Below the pieces are notes generated by a model. That model ran no database searches. It was not told where the DNA came from and saw only the letters and a list, made by a program, of their open reading frames with translations. Shown here in pieces: positions 25,432-35,457 of a stretch of DNA of 35,457 bases. Source of the DNA: Willaertia magna (taxonomy: Eukaryota > Heterolobosea > Eutetramitea > Acrasida > Naegleriidae); assembly GCA_902984215.1 (NCBI GenBank), contig CADWAF010004815.1, forward strand, positions 1-35,457, read 5' to 3'. The first letter of the stretch is position 1. Every line of letters starts with the position of its first letter. The position numbers were made by a program, and so were the translations under genes.

Positions 25432-28369
25432 ATGCAAAATGGAATGGACAGTTTAGCTTCCTCCAACCTTCTGGAAACTGGAGAAGAAACTGTCAATAGA
25501 CAAATAAAAGAATGGTTTCGTAATTTTCTCAGAAATTCTTTGCAATCAACAAATAGTTCTAATGAAAAAAAACATTTGGGAGAGATGTTACAAGAACAAT
25601 TTAATGAAATACATTCAAATATAAATCGTTCCGCACTCGGTTCTAAAAGTGCAGAAATTGACTTTGACTTTTTATTGAGATATGATCCCGATATTGCCAC
25701 TACAATTAGAAATGAATATTATCGTTTTGAACCACTTTTAATTGAAGCATTAAACGAAACTTACAAAGAATTTATTTCCTCCAGATTTAAATCTTCAATA
25801 GCTAGTAATAATAACTCAACGAATAATTCGACCATACAGTTAAAATTAGTCAATTTACCAGATTTATTACAGTATGTATTTGATATTTTATTATCAATTA
25901 TTAATTTTTTAATTATAAAGAATTCGTCAACTTCGTTGTTGTCACATTGGTCAACTTGTAAGTATAAGTGGAACAGTTACAAGAACATCAGAAGTTAGAC
26001 CTGAGTTAATTGAGGGAATATATTCTTGTGCTGAATGTTCGGCAATATCAGAACCAATCCTTCAACAATTTAAATATACAGAACCAAGTGGTTGTGTTAA
26101 TAGAACTTGTTCCAATAAGAAACGTTGGAGATTAGATATGCATCGTTCTAGATTTGTAGATTGGCAAAAGATTAAAGTTCAAGAAAATACACATGAAATA
26201 CCTTCTGGTTCAATGCCTAGAACAGTTGATATAATTTTAAGAAATGATAATGTAGAAGGTGCTAAGGCTGGTGACCGTTGCTTATTTACCGGTACTCTAT
26301 TAGCGATACCTGATGTTGGTAAAATGTTTGGAGGTGCTCAAAGTCATTTAGTTAATGCGAATACTAGAAAGAAAGGAGATATTGAGAAACAAGGTGTGAA
26401 AGGTATGAAAGAATTGGGTGTTCGTGAGTTGACATATAGGTTAGTGTTTTTGGCTACGTCTGTGGAGCCACTGGACCAAAATTCTAATTCAAAGAAATCT
26501 GATTCTTCTTCTAAGCTAGTTTCTACTGAGAGTGAGACAATAGATGAATTTTTGAAACAATGCACTCCTGAGCAAATTGAAAAAATATATAGAATGTCTA
26601 AAGATCCAAATATTTATGATAATTTAGCAAGCAGTTTATGTCCAAATGTATTTGGTCACAAGAATATAAAGAAAGGTATACTTTTAATGTTGTTTGGTGG
26701 TGTACACAAACAAACAGAAGAGAAGATACAAATTCGTGGTGATCTTAACATTTGTATTGTAGGTGATCCATCTACTGCTAAGTCACAATTTTTGAAATAT
26801 GTTTCTTCCTTAATACCAAGAGCTGTTTATACAAGTGGTAAGGCATCTAGTGCTGCTGGTTTGACAGCCTCTGTTGTAAAAGATTCAGAGAGAGGAGAGT
26901 TTACAATTGAAGCAGGTGCCTTAATGTTAGCAGATAATGGTGTTTGTTGTATTGATGAATTTGACAAAATGGATGTTAAAGACCAAGTAGCTATTCACGA
27001 AGCTATGGAACAGCAAACTATTTCTATTGCCAAGGCTGGTATTCGTGCTACATTGAATGCAAGAGCTTCTATATTGGCCGCTGCAAATCCTATTGGTGGT
27101 AGATATAATCCAAGAAAAACATTAAAAGCAAATTTAGGAATAACACCTGCCATTATGTCACGTTTTGATTTATTCTTTGTAGTTCAGGATGAATGTGATC
27201 TAGATACTGATAGAAAAATTGCAGAACATATTGTTTCTGTACATCAAAATAAGGGTATAGATAATGATGCAAATAATAACATTGTTTATTCACCTGAAGA
27301 TATAAAGCTATATTTAAAGTATGGTAGAACTTGTATACATCCAATATTGTCAGAAGAAGCTCAGAGTGAGTTAGTAACCCAATATGTTAGGGTAAGACAA
27401 AATGATAAGGTTGGAAGTAACTCTTACAGAATAACAGTTAGACAGTTAGAATCTCTTGTAAGATTATCAGAGGCTCTTGCTAGATTACATTGTGAAAGTC
27501 AAGTGGAGGTTCACCACGTAAAAGAGGCCGCAGTTTTATTGAAAATGTCAATTATGAAGGTTGCTAAATCAGATGTTATAATTTCAGTTGAAGATAAAGA
27601 GGAAGAGGAACAAATTAAAAGGAAACGTGAAACCAATAGAAAAGAACATATGGACCTATTGGTTTCACAGTTAGAATCAAAACGAAGAAGAATAGCTTCT
27701 GCAATAGAAAGTACAAATCAATTACTTCAAGAAGAAATGGCAGAATATGAAGAAGTATTAACAGAAATTGAAAAACTAAGAGAAGGAGATACATTTGATG
27801 AAGAGGAGAAAGATGCAATGGAAGAAACACTTTGTGAATTAGAAAAACAAAAAGTAAGGTTAAGTAAAAAGATTAATGACAGTAAAAAGAGAATTGAACA
27901 TTTAGAAGAACAATTAGCGAGTGAAACTGAAAAGTTATCAGAACATTTACAAGGACTTGGTAAATCATTAGATGATATTTTACCTAAGGATGAATCTAAT
28001 ACTATGGATGAGACTGAGGAAACAGTAGAGAGAGAAGAAAAACCACAAGAGCCCTCTTCATCCCCACCAAAGAAAAAGAAAAGAACAAAGGCCATTTCAG
28101 CAGAAGAATATTCCAAGTTTTGTAATAGAATTGCTTCTTATGTGCAATTACAAGAGACTTGTACTAGGAAGGAGATTATTGATAACTATATTTTAACTTA
28201 TGAATCCAATTTGTCAACTAAGAAGGCAAAGAAGATGGCTACTCTTTTAGATAAAATCATTGACAAGATGACTGGAGAAAGCGTTTTAATTAAAATGAAT
28301 TTATCAAGCACAGAAAAGATGGAAGATGAATTTATGAAGAATGCAAACTTTGAACCAATGACTATGTAA
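25432..28369 (+). CDS. MCM6: DNA replication licensing factor MCM6 with coiled-coil insert
   Basis: Exons 25432-25871 and 25921-28369, intron 25872-25920 (49 nt; GTATGT to AAAG), joining as NLPDLLQIRQLRCCHIGQLV; total 962 aa. The N-terminal domain has a zinc ribbon (YSCAEC...GCVNRTC, about 183-210). The AAA+ core has Walker A GDPSTAKS (428-435), Walker B CCIDEFDK (D492-E493) and the arginine finger SRFDLFF. The sequence follows MCM6 in detail (for example RGDLNICIVGDPSTAKSQFL and ANPIGGRYN). MCM6 is one of six subunits of the MCM2-7 helicase that opens origins and drives replication forks in the nucleus. After the AAA+ lid come about 135 residues of highly charged coiled coil (about 705-840), then PPKKKKRTK, a likely nuclear localisation signal, then the winged helix with SKFCNRIASYVQ. 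The frame is intact. Confidence 0.96.
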
Positions 28370-28412
28370 TTTATAATATATCCAATAGTAATTATTGAAA
28401 CTTGTGAATTCA

Positions 28413-30254
<1,842 letters not shown>

Positions 30255-30341
30255 CTAAATGTATTTTTTTTTGTAAGAAGCCAATTATTTGTTACAACGG
30301 TACGAAATTGTCACAAATCTTGTTTTTAATTATTTCCATTT

Positions 30342-30349
30342 ACACGTGT
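30342..30349. promoter_or_regulatory. ACACGTGT palindrome upstream of RCC1-like copy B
   Basis: An 8-bp palindrome with a CACGTG core, 13 bp before the start codon at 30363. The same octamer occurs in non-coding DNA at 5977-5984 and 35068-35075. CACGTG is the E-box bound by bHLH-type factors in many eukaryotes; a role here is only a suggestion. Confidence 0.3.
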
Positions 30350-30362
30350 TAGAGCTTAAAAA

Positions 30363-31663
30363 ATGGGAAATCAATCATCTTCATTAACAATTTCTGACGA
30401 ACAAATTACGGAGCTAGTTGAAGAAAGAGAAGCCAATGGCAATACATTATTAATATCTACAAACAAAATCAATGCAAATGGTCCAAATGATTTTGAAATT
30501 TATCTTTCTGGCAGTTCACAAAGAGGGGCATTGTTGACAAGAAAAGATTACTCAAAAGATATTTGGCCAAAATATTTTAAATACACAAGAGAAAATATTC
30601 CTGTTCCTTTAAACAGTGACGAAACGATAGAATTTATATCATGTGGGGTAGATCATGTAGTTATTGTAACGAATTACTCAAAGTGTTATTTATTTGGTGA
30701 TTACAAAAGTACTTCGTCAACTAAAAAAAGAGTTCCAGAAGATAAACATTATTGTTTTCCTTTAAATTTCAAAATGAATGACTTTACAAAATATTCTCGT
30801 TTACCTGGTAAAATTACACATTTAGTTAGTGGAATGTACTTTACAATTTTAACTGACAATTTAAATAGAGTTTGGTATTCTGGAAATACTGGTACTGATC
30901 ATTTGAGATCAGATAAATGTATCTATGAATTTGTGCAACTGAAAATTAATAACGAAAAAGAATTTTTAGAACCCAATAGAATTACACATTGTGTTTCTGG
31001 AGATCAATACGCTGTTTTTTGTGTAAATGAACAACTACTTTTTACAACTGAAAAGGAATGTAATGGAGTTTGGAAAGGACCGATTTCAGAGATTTCTAAG
31101 GTTGATTGGAATGATGACAAACAATATTTTGTAAAGGAAGTTGCTTGTAGTATGTCGTTTACAGTGGTTTTAACGAGTAAGTTTATTATAAATGACTGAT
31201 TTTTAATGTGACCTTAATGTTTTGGAAAGAATGTGGAAAACTATTTATGAGCAAGCACTGGTTTAAGGAATTATCGTTTGTTAAACTTACCGGTAGTAAT
31301 TTTCAAATTAATCATATCGTCAGCTCTTATTACAACATTTTCTTGATTCGTGATGATAATGTGATTTTCGAATTAACCCAGAGCAAAACGTTAAGAAAGT
31401 ATTACACACTTAAAGAAGTAATACATGACCATGTTTATTTCTGTTCTTCAAATAATGGTTATTGGTTAAATTATTTTTGTGGAAATAAGTGTTATACAAT
31501 TACACACCCATCACAACAAGAAATTATTTTAACAACCGGCATGTCAATTAACAGTACTAAGGTGTCAGGCAGTATGTGTGTCATATTTTGTAAGAAAAAG
31601 CAAAACTTTGGAAAATGTTTGCTTGAAAATAAGAATTTTATAGATATCAACGTTTTAAAATAA
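30363..31663 (+). CDS. RCC1-like repeat protein with predicted N-myristoylation (copy B)
   Basis: Exons 30363-31176 and 31230-31663, intron 31177-31229 (53 nt; GTAAGT to AAAG), giving 415 aa and joining as VVLTKCGKLF. Retaining the intron would stop the protein at 31199. The start MGNQSSS fits an N-myristoylation signal. RCC1-like units of about 50 residues are visible: ISCGVDHVVIVTNYSKCYLFG, VSGMYFTILTDNLNRVWYSG, CVSGDQYAVFCVNEQLLFT, ACSMSFTVVLT. RCC1 repeats form seven-bladed propellers that act as exchange factors or scaffolds; no specific partner can be named. It is related to copies A, C and D and is the only copy in the window without an obvious lesion. Confidence 0.75.
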
Positions 31664-31714
31664 ACCTTGCCTTAAACTTGACAAGTTTAACAAACGCTTA
31701 AATAATTAAATAAC

Positions 31715-31977
31715 TCAATCAATTAATTCAACAATCTCTTTCCAATTATTTTTTACATCTTCCTTTACAACCACCAACAAATCAGAACCAGTTTTACACG
31801 CACCAGTATTTTCCATTCTTTCTTCCCCCATTTATTTGAATTCTTATAATAAATACTTTTATCAGAACTAGGTCCGTACATTCTTGTGTATTCAATTAAT
31901 AATTGATCATTTAAGTAAAGATTTGCACGTTGTCTTATATAAAAACCTTTAGTGGAATACGAATTCTTTACGTCCAT
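31715..31977 (-). pseudogene. Small gene with a break in a G-run, unknown function
   Basis: The ATG at 31975-31977 begins MDVKNSYSTKGFYIRQRANL. The frame runs 71 codons but changes reading frame at a run of five G (C on +, about 31826-31830); adding one base would lead into a second frame ending KEIVELID and TGA at 31715. The joined product would be about 88 residues. It is not recognised. It sits between RCC1-like copies B and C on the opposite strand. The lesion is in a homopolymer, so a sequencing error is a real possibility. Confidence 0.4.
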
Positions 31978-32020
31978 CAAAAATTAAAGAGTTTTATGTA
32001 ATGTATTAAGCTTTTTTAGG

Positions 32021-32507
32021 TATTAATGAAAATGATGAATTATTAATGTATGGAAAACGTGGTTATTTTGATGATAAATTAGTATTACAAAATTTACAAA
32101 ACAAAAAAATTGAAAAACTTTCAGTTAGTTGTATTTGTTGTTGTGTTTTAACAAAATCAAAAGAATTATTTGTTTTTGGAGAAAATCGTTATAAACAGTT
32201 TGGTAATGGTAATAATAATTTTAAGGTTTTTACAAAAATAGAATTAGAAAAGAATATTATTGAAAATATTGTTGACATAAAAACTGGGTTGTATAATACA
32301 ATATTAATTTTGAAAGGAAATCAATTTTATATTTGTGGTAAATCAACTGTTTTTGGTGATTACTCTAAATTTACAAAACTTGACATTAATTCAATTGATC
32401 CAACTTTAAATGCAGTTCAGAATTGCAGAAAATGTTTTATATTTTATAGAAACTATTCATCTAGTGGTAAAAGAAGTGATAATGAAATTGTGGCCACTAT
32501 GAATTGA
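32021..32507 (+). pseudogene. RCC1-like gene fragment, 5' part missing (copy C)
   Basis: The coding similarity starts right after a TTTTTTAG that looks like a splice acceptor (to 32020), reading GINENDELLMYGKRG. It ends at TGA 32505-32507. It matches the C-terminal part of copy A (IEKLSVSCICCCVLTKSKELFVFGENRY against KIDKITVSVDSCLVLTKSKELFVFADNY) and of copy D (FTKIELEKNIIENIVDIKTG). An in-frame ATG at 32046 could start a 153-aa protein, but this would begin in mid-propeller. No upstream exon was found between 31664 and 32020. I read it as a 3' remnant of a duplicated gene. Confidence 0.6.
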
Positions 32508-32706
32508 AAGATATTAATTGACTTCACATTTACATGAACATTATTTCAATAAGAACAACTTTAACATTAATAAATTATGCAACAACAATATATCAAATTC
32601 ATCTGTCCTTTTTGTCCTGTCTTTCAGTTTTTAAACTAAGAAGTTTAAAGTTTATTATTGTTATTTAAGAGCAAATATTTGTCACCTTAATACTTTACAA
32701 TACCAT

Positions 32707-33956
32707 TTATTCACAATCTACAACAATTTTACCTAACTTATCACCAGTAAATAACTTAATAAAAGCAGTTGGAATATTTTCAAATCCCTTTTCAACAGTC
32801 TCCAATACCTTAAGTTTTCCTTGTTTTACCCAATCTATAATTTCATTTCTTGCTTCAGGGAATTGTTTAGAAAAGGAAGAAACTAAAAAGCCTTGTCCCT
32901 TCAATTCATTTGAAATATAAAGAAAGTTTAATCTAGGACCTGGGTTCTTAACGGAATCATTATAATTTGCAATACTTCCACAGAAAACAAGTCTACCATA
33001 TCTATTCATTAAGAAAGTAACTGTATCTAAAGTTTCTCCACCTACATTATCAAAGTAAACATCTACTCCGTTTGGACAAGCTTCAATAAGTTTATCTTTT
33101 AAGGTTTTATCTCCCAAGTTTTGATAATCAATTACTTCATCGAAACCTAAACCCTTCAATACTTCAACCTTCTTTTGTCCTCCTGTAATACCAACAACCC
33201 TACAATTCTTAATCTTTGCAATTTGCCCAACAATTGAACCAACAGCACCAGAAGCAGCAGATCTATTTTTTTGATTTAATTTAACAACCGTTACACAAAA
33301 ATTGGCGGGTTGTCATAACGATTAAAATAAAAATAAAAAAAATTAAACTTACACAACCACAGTATTTCCTTCTTTCAATTCACCAACCTGTAATAAACCA
33401 AAATACGCAGTTAAGCCTGGCATTCCTACACCTCCAAGATAATAAGATAGAGGTACTTTCTCATCTTTTTGTACTTTAATATATGGTTGAAATGCATCTT
33501 TTGATTTTTCATTTAAATTAATGACTTGAACAAATTGCCAAAGGAAAGAACCTAAAATATATTCTCCTTCTTTATATTCTGGATGAGTTGATTTAAGTAC
33601 TTTTGCAATACATCCTCCATAAATTGGTGAACCTGTCTTGAATGGTTCAAAATATCCTCTTGGTACTTCTTTATTCATTCTATTTCAATGAATTACAATG
33701 AAAATCCAACCATTATTAAATTTGTGATTGTTGTACTTACCTTCCTCTGTTTTTTGAATAATTATTATTAATTTATATTAATTGTAATTTACAAAAGTAC
33801 TTACCTCATATAAGGATCAACAGAAACGTAACTTAATTGTACTAAAAGTGAATTTTCAGTCAAATTGTCATCTACATTTACTGTTGTTACTTCGAAATCG
33901 CTTTCTTTTACCATTCCTTCAGGATGGCTTTTAAAGATGACTGATTTGGTTTGCAT
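32707..33956 (-). CDS. Zinc-free MDR oxidoreductase (prostaglandin/alkenal reductase type), four exons
   Basis: Exons on the minus strand: 33805-33956, 33741-33746 (6 nt), 33353-33679 and 32707-33262; introns of 58, 61 and 90 nt, all GTAAGT to AG. The spliced length is 1041 nt, 346 aa. The N-terminal GroES-like domain contains the motif DPYMRGRMN, which is complete only if the 6-nt exon is used. The Rossmann domain has VSAASGAVGSIVGQIAK, the NADP-binding AAxGAVG loop. VYFDNVGGETLD and the GRLVFCGSIANYN segment follow, both hallmarks of the leukotriene B4 12-hydroxydehydrogenase/PTGR group. These enzymes use NADPH to reduce double bonds of alpha,beta-unsaturated aldehydes and ketones. No zinc ligands are present. 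The natural substrate is unknown. Confidence 0.9.
33741..33746 (-). other. 6-nt microexon of the MDR gene
   Basis: AGGAAG on the minus strand, bounded by an ACAG acceptor and a GTAAGT donor. It adds Gly-Arg so that the protein reads PYMRGRMN. Skipping would also keep the frame (PYMRMN) but would lose the conserved residues. Confidence 0.8.
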
Positions 33957-34260
33957 TGTTGTTGTTAGTATTGATGTACTTTTTTTTGATTAATCTAATT
34001 CCGTTCTTCCTAAGAGAATTTATAGTTTTGTAATTTTCAAATTTTCCTTTCTAACATATGTATGTCCGTACGCTTTTACGAGTGTATTTATTTTTTTGTA
34101 AACTTGTTGTTTATGAAAATTCACATTTTTGAAAGTTTAATTACCACCTCCTTTTCGGTCCAATTCAAATGAAACTTATTTCAGTGAAACTTGTTGCATT
34201 TTTTAATATTTTTAAAACAACTTCTGACAACACATCATTCAATTAAATTTTAACATTTTC
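33957..34260. other. Upstream region of the MDR gene, no gene seen
   Basis: This 304-bp stretch holds the promoter of the MDR gene (-) and the DNA before the RCC1-like fragment D (+). No open frame or RNA gene signature was found. The last 20 bases end in TTTCTTCAAAG, which could have been a splice acceptor of copy D. Confidence 0.5.
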
Positions 34261-34785
34261 TTCAAAGGTGAAAGAAATTCTGAAGAATTAAATTCGGGAG
34301 AATGTTATGATAAGCAGTTTGCTGGCATTTCTGTTTTTAAAGCGTTTACAAAAATTGAATTACAAAAGGAAATTGCAATTGGGAATTTAATTGATATTAA
34401 AATGGGAACGCATACCGCTTTTATAATTACAAAAGCAAACCAATTTTATGTTTGAGGCAAAACATTTGTTTTTGGTGATTACTTAGACTTTACAAAATTT
34501 AACATGTGCTCAACAGATCCGTCCTTAAATTCAGTTGTAAATTATGGAAGCTTTTTTATTTTTTACAAAGATTATAATAACGTTAAAAGTAATGAAATAC
34601 AAATGAAATTAAAATTGAAACAAATCATATCCAGTACGCAATTGGTAGATTTAAGTTTTTGTTCATTAATTTGTGTTTTTATTGGAATAAAGAAAGTTTT
34701 CATCTTTCCAACACCTTTTATAGTTCCTCTTTCTTCAATATCGTACATTTATAATTGGTATTGTGTAAAACGAGGTAATGTATAG
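34261..34785 (+). pseudogene. RCC1-like gene fragment with in-frame TGA (copy D)
   Basis: The reading frame from about 34261 aligns with the end of copy C: CYDKQF, FTKIELQKEIAIGNLIDIKMG, ANQFYV-stop-GKTFVFGDY, DPSLNSVVNYGSFFIFYKDY. The TGA at 34453-34455 stands where copy C has TGT (Cys in FYICGKS). The frame then stays open to a TAG at 34783-34785. There is no 5' part and no start codon, so two lesions mark it as dead. The 3' half from about 34620 (LVDLSFCSLICVFIGIKKVFIF) may be a further blade. Confidence 0.7.
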
Positions 34786-35100
34786 TAAAAAGTGAATATT
34801 AAATGATTTAATTATTTAGGGTTAATTTAGTTTTTGTAAATATATTATTTAATATGACGGTAATTATCGCAAATTATTTAAATTATGATTCACTCAATAA
34901 AAACAGATACATAAATAAAAGGTAAAAATGGTTGACTTGTTGTTCCTTTTGCACTTATTTAGTTTTTGTAAAAATGATTATTCAACTATACACAAAAAAA
35001 TACTTTACAATAGAGTTGTCACGAATTGTTTAGACTCACTTTTTATTGTTTAACACAATTATATTTTACACGTGTAGTATTTATAACATGATAAATCTAT
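34786..35100. other. AT-rich non-coding interval
   Basis: 315 bp between the dead RCC1-like copy D and the stop of the KYGKK-repeat gene. It contains a perfect 10-bp palindrome TACACGTGTA at 35067-35076 and otherwise no structure or coding frame that I can support. Confidence 0.5.
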
Positions 35101-35457
35101 TTAATACTTCTTTTTGTTATATCTTTTCTTACCATACTTCTTTCCATACTTTTTGTGATATCTTCTCTTTCCATATCTTTTTCCATACTTTTTACCATAT
35201 TTTCTATTGTATCTCTTTCCATATTTCTTTCCATACTTTCTGTTATATTTTCTGCCATATTTTCTTGTTCTATAAGATCTTTTCTTTCCATATCTCTTAT
35301 TGTATTTCTTTCCATACTTTTTGCCCTTTTTTCTGTTGTGTCTTTTACTATACTTTCTACCGTATTTCTTGCCATACTTTCTTTTCTTTGGTGCATAAGT
35401 TGTGACTTTGTAACTATCCAAAGTATTTGCATCAGCACTGACAAAGAATACTGCAAA
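35101..35457 (-). CDS. Secreted Lys-Tyr-Gly repeat protein, 5' end cut by window edge
   Basis: The frame is open from the window edge to a TAA at 35101-35103, 118 visible residues; the start lies outside. The first visible residues FAVFFVSADA look like the end of a signal peptide with an Ala cleavage site. Then follows a short stretch (NTLDSYKVTTYAPKK) and about 90 residues of degenerate K-Y-G-K-K-Y repeats, with only Lys, Tyr, Gly, Arg, Asn and a few Ser/His. The codons for Gly, Tyr, Lys and Arg vary at third positions (GGC/GGT/GGA, TAT/TAC, AAG/AAA), which shows selection for this frame rather than the two other long overlapping frames. Very basic Tyr-rich secreted repeats occur in adhesive, matrix or wall proteins; function here is unknown. 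Confidence 0.75.
   Translation of the reverse strand, partial: FAVFFVSADANTLDSYKVTTYAPKKRKYGKKYGRKYSKRHNRKKGKKYGKKYNKRYGKKRSYRTRKYGRKYNRKYGKKYGKRYNRKYGKKYGKRYGKRRYHKKYGKKYGKKRYNKKKY

Noticed and set aside
27615..28116. Minus-strand ORFs rich in Ser/Phe/Leu
   Set aside because: These are shadows of the Glu/Lys-rich coiled coil of MCM6.
35046..35405. 119-aa plus-strand ORF rich in Phe/His
   Set aside because: It is the antisense of the KYGKK repeat; third-position codon variation fits only the minus-strand KYGKK frame.
35101..35421. CRISPR-like or tandem DNA repeat array
   Set aside because: The periodicity comes from a degenerate coding repeat with no constant repeat and unique spacers.
35097..35456. 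119-aa minus-strand ORF with SMERN-like repeats
   Set aside because: It is an alternative frame of the same repeat DNA; the KYGKK frame has synonymous codon variation and a signal-like start.

Overview
This is nuclear DNA from a compact, very AT-rich protist genome. Genes are densely packed on both strands. Most lack introns, and the introns that can be placed are short (49-82 nt) with GT-AG ends and a GTAAGT-like donor. Asparagine runs are common in proteins, and most start codons follow a run of A. Hybrid histidine kinases, BTB/ankyrin proteins, RCC1-like, F-box/LRR-like and NHL-like families together suggest a free-living amoeboflagellate of the Heterolobosea (Naegleria/Willaertia type). 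A dictyostelid-like amoebozoan is the main alternative; the assignment is an inference.

Layout. 1-9.6 kb: a short-chain dehydrogenase cut by the window edge, an LTO1-like Fe-S adaptor, a GnT-I-type glycosyltransferase with a GnT-V-like cysteine-rich tail, an unrecognised 310-aa protein, a 5'-truncated beta-propeller, and a GAF-PAS hybrid histidine kinase. 9.7-20.6 kb: an ankyrin-BTB protein, a broken F-box/LRR gene, an S9 serine peptidase, a TARG1-like macrodomain hydrolase, a frameshifted NHL-like propeller, a 5S rRNA gene facing a tRNA-Val(UAC) gene, an RCC1-like gene with an in-frame stop, and a second LRR gene that collides tail to tail with an F-box-like gene. 20.9-30.2 kb: mainly housekeeping genes, namely a TPR-like protein, ribosomal protein uL24 (RPL26), a MAPKK, MCM6, and a BTB protein fused to an ARF-type GTPase. 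30.3-35.5 kb: a run of RCC1-like copies (one apparently intact, two fragments) interleaved with a small broken gene and an MDR oxidoreductase, ending in a secreted Lys-Tyr-Gly repeat protein cut by the window edge.

There is no operon logic; neighbours serve unrelated pathways. Two patterns stand out. Nearly all broken reading frames fall in accessory families (LRR, RCC1, NHL, propeller), while the single-copy housekeeping genes are intact, which points to local duplication and decay. Two genes need tiny exons (6 nt and 12 nt) to restore conserved protein motifs. The most unusual proteins are the BTB-ARF fusion, the GT13 enzyme with a GnT-V-type tail, the histidine kinase with a Cys/His insert in its dimerisation domain, and an MCM6 with a long coiled-coil insert. 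No mobile element, CRISPR array or virus-derived gene was recognised.
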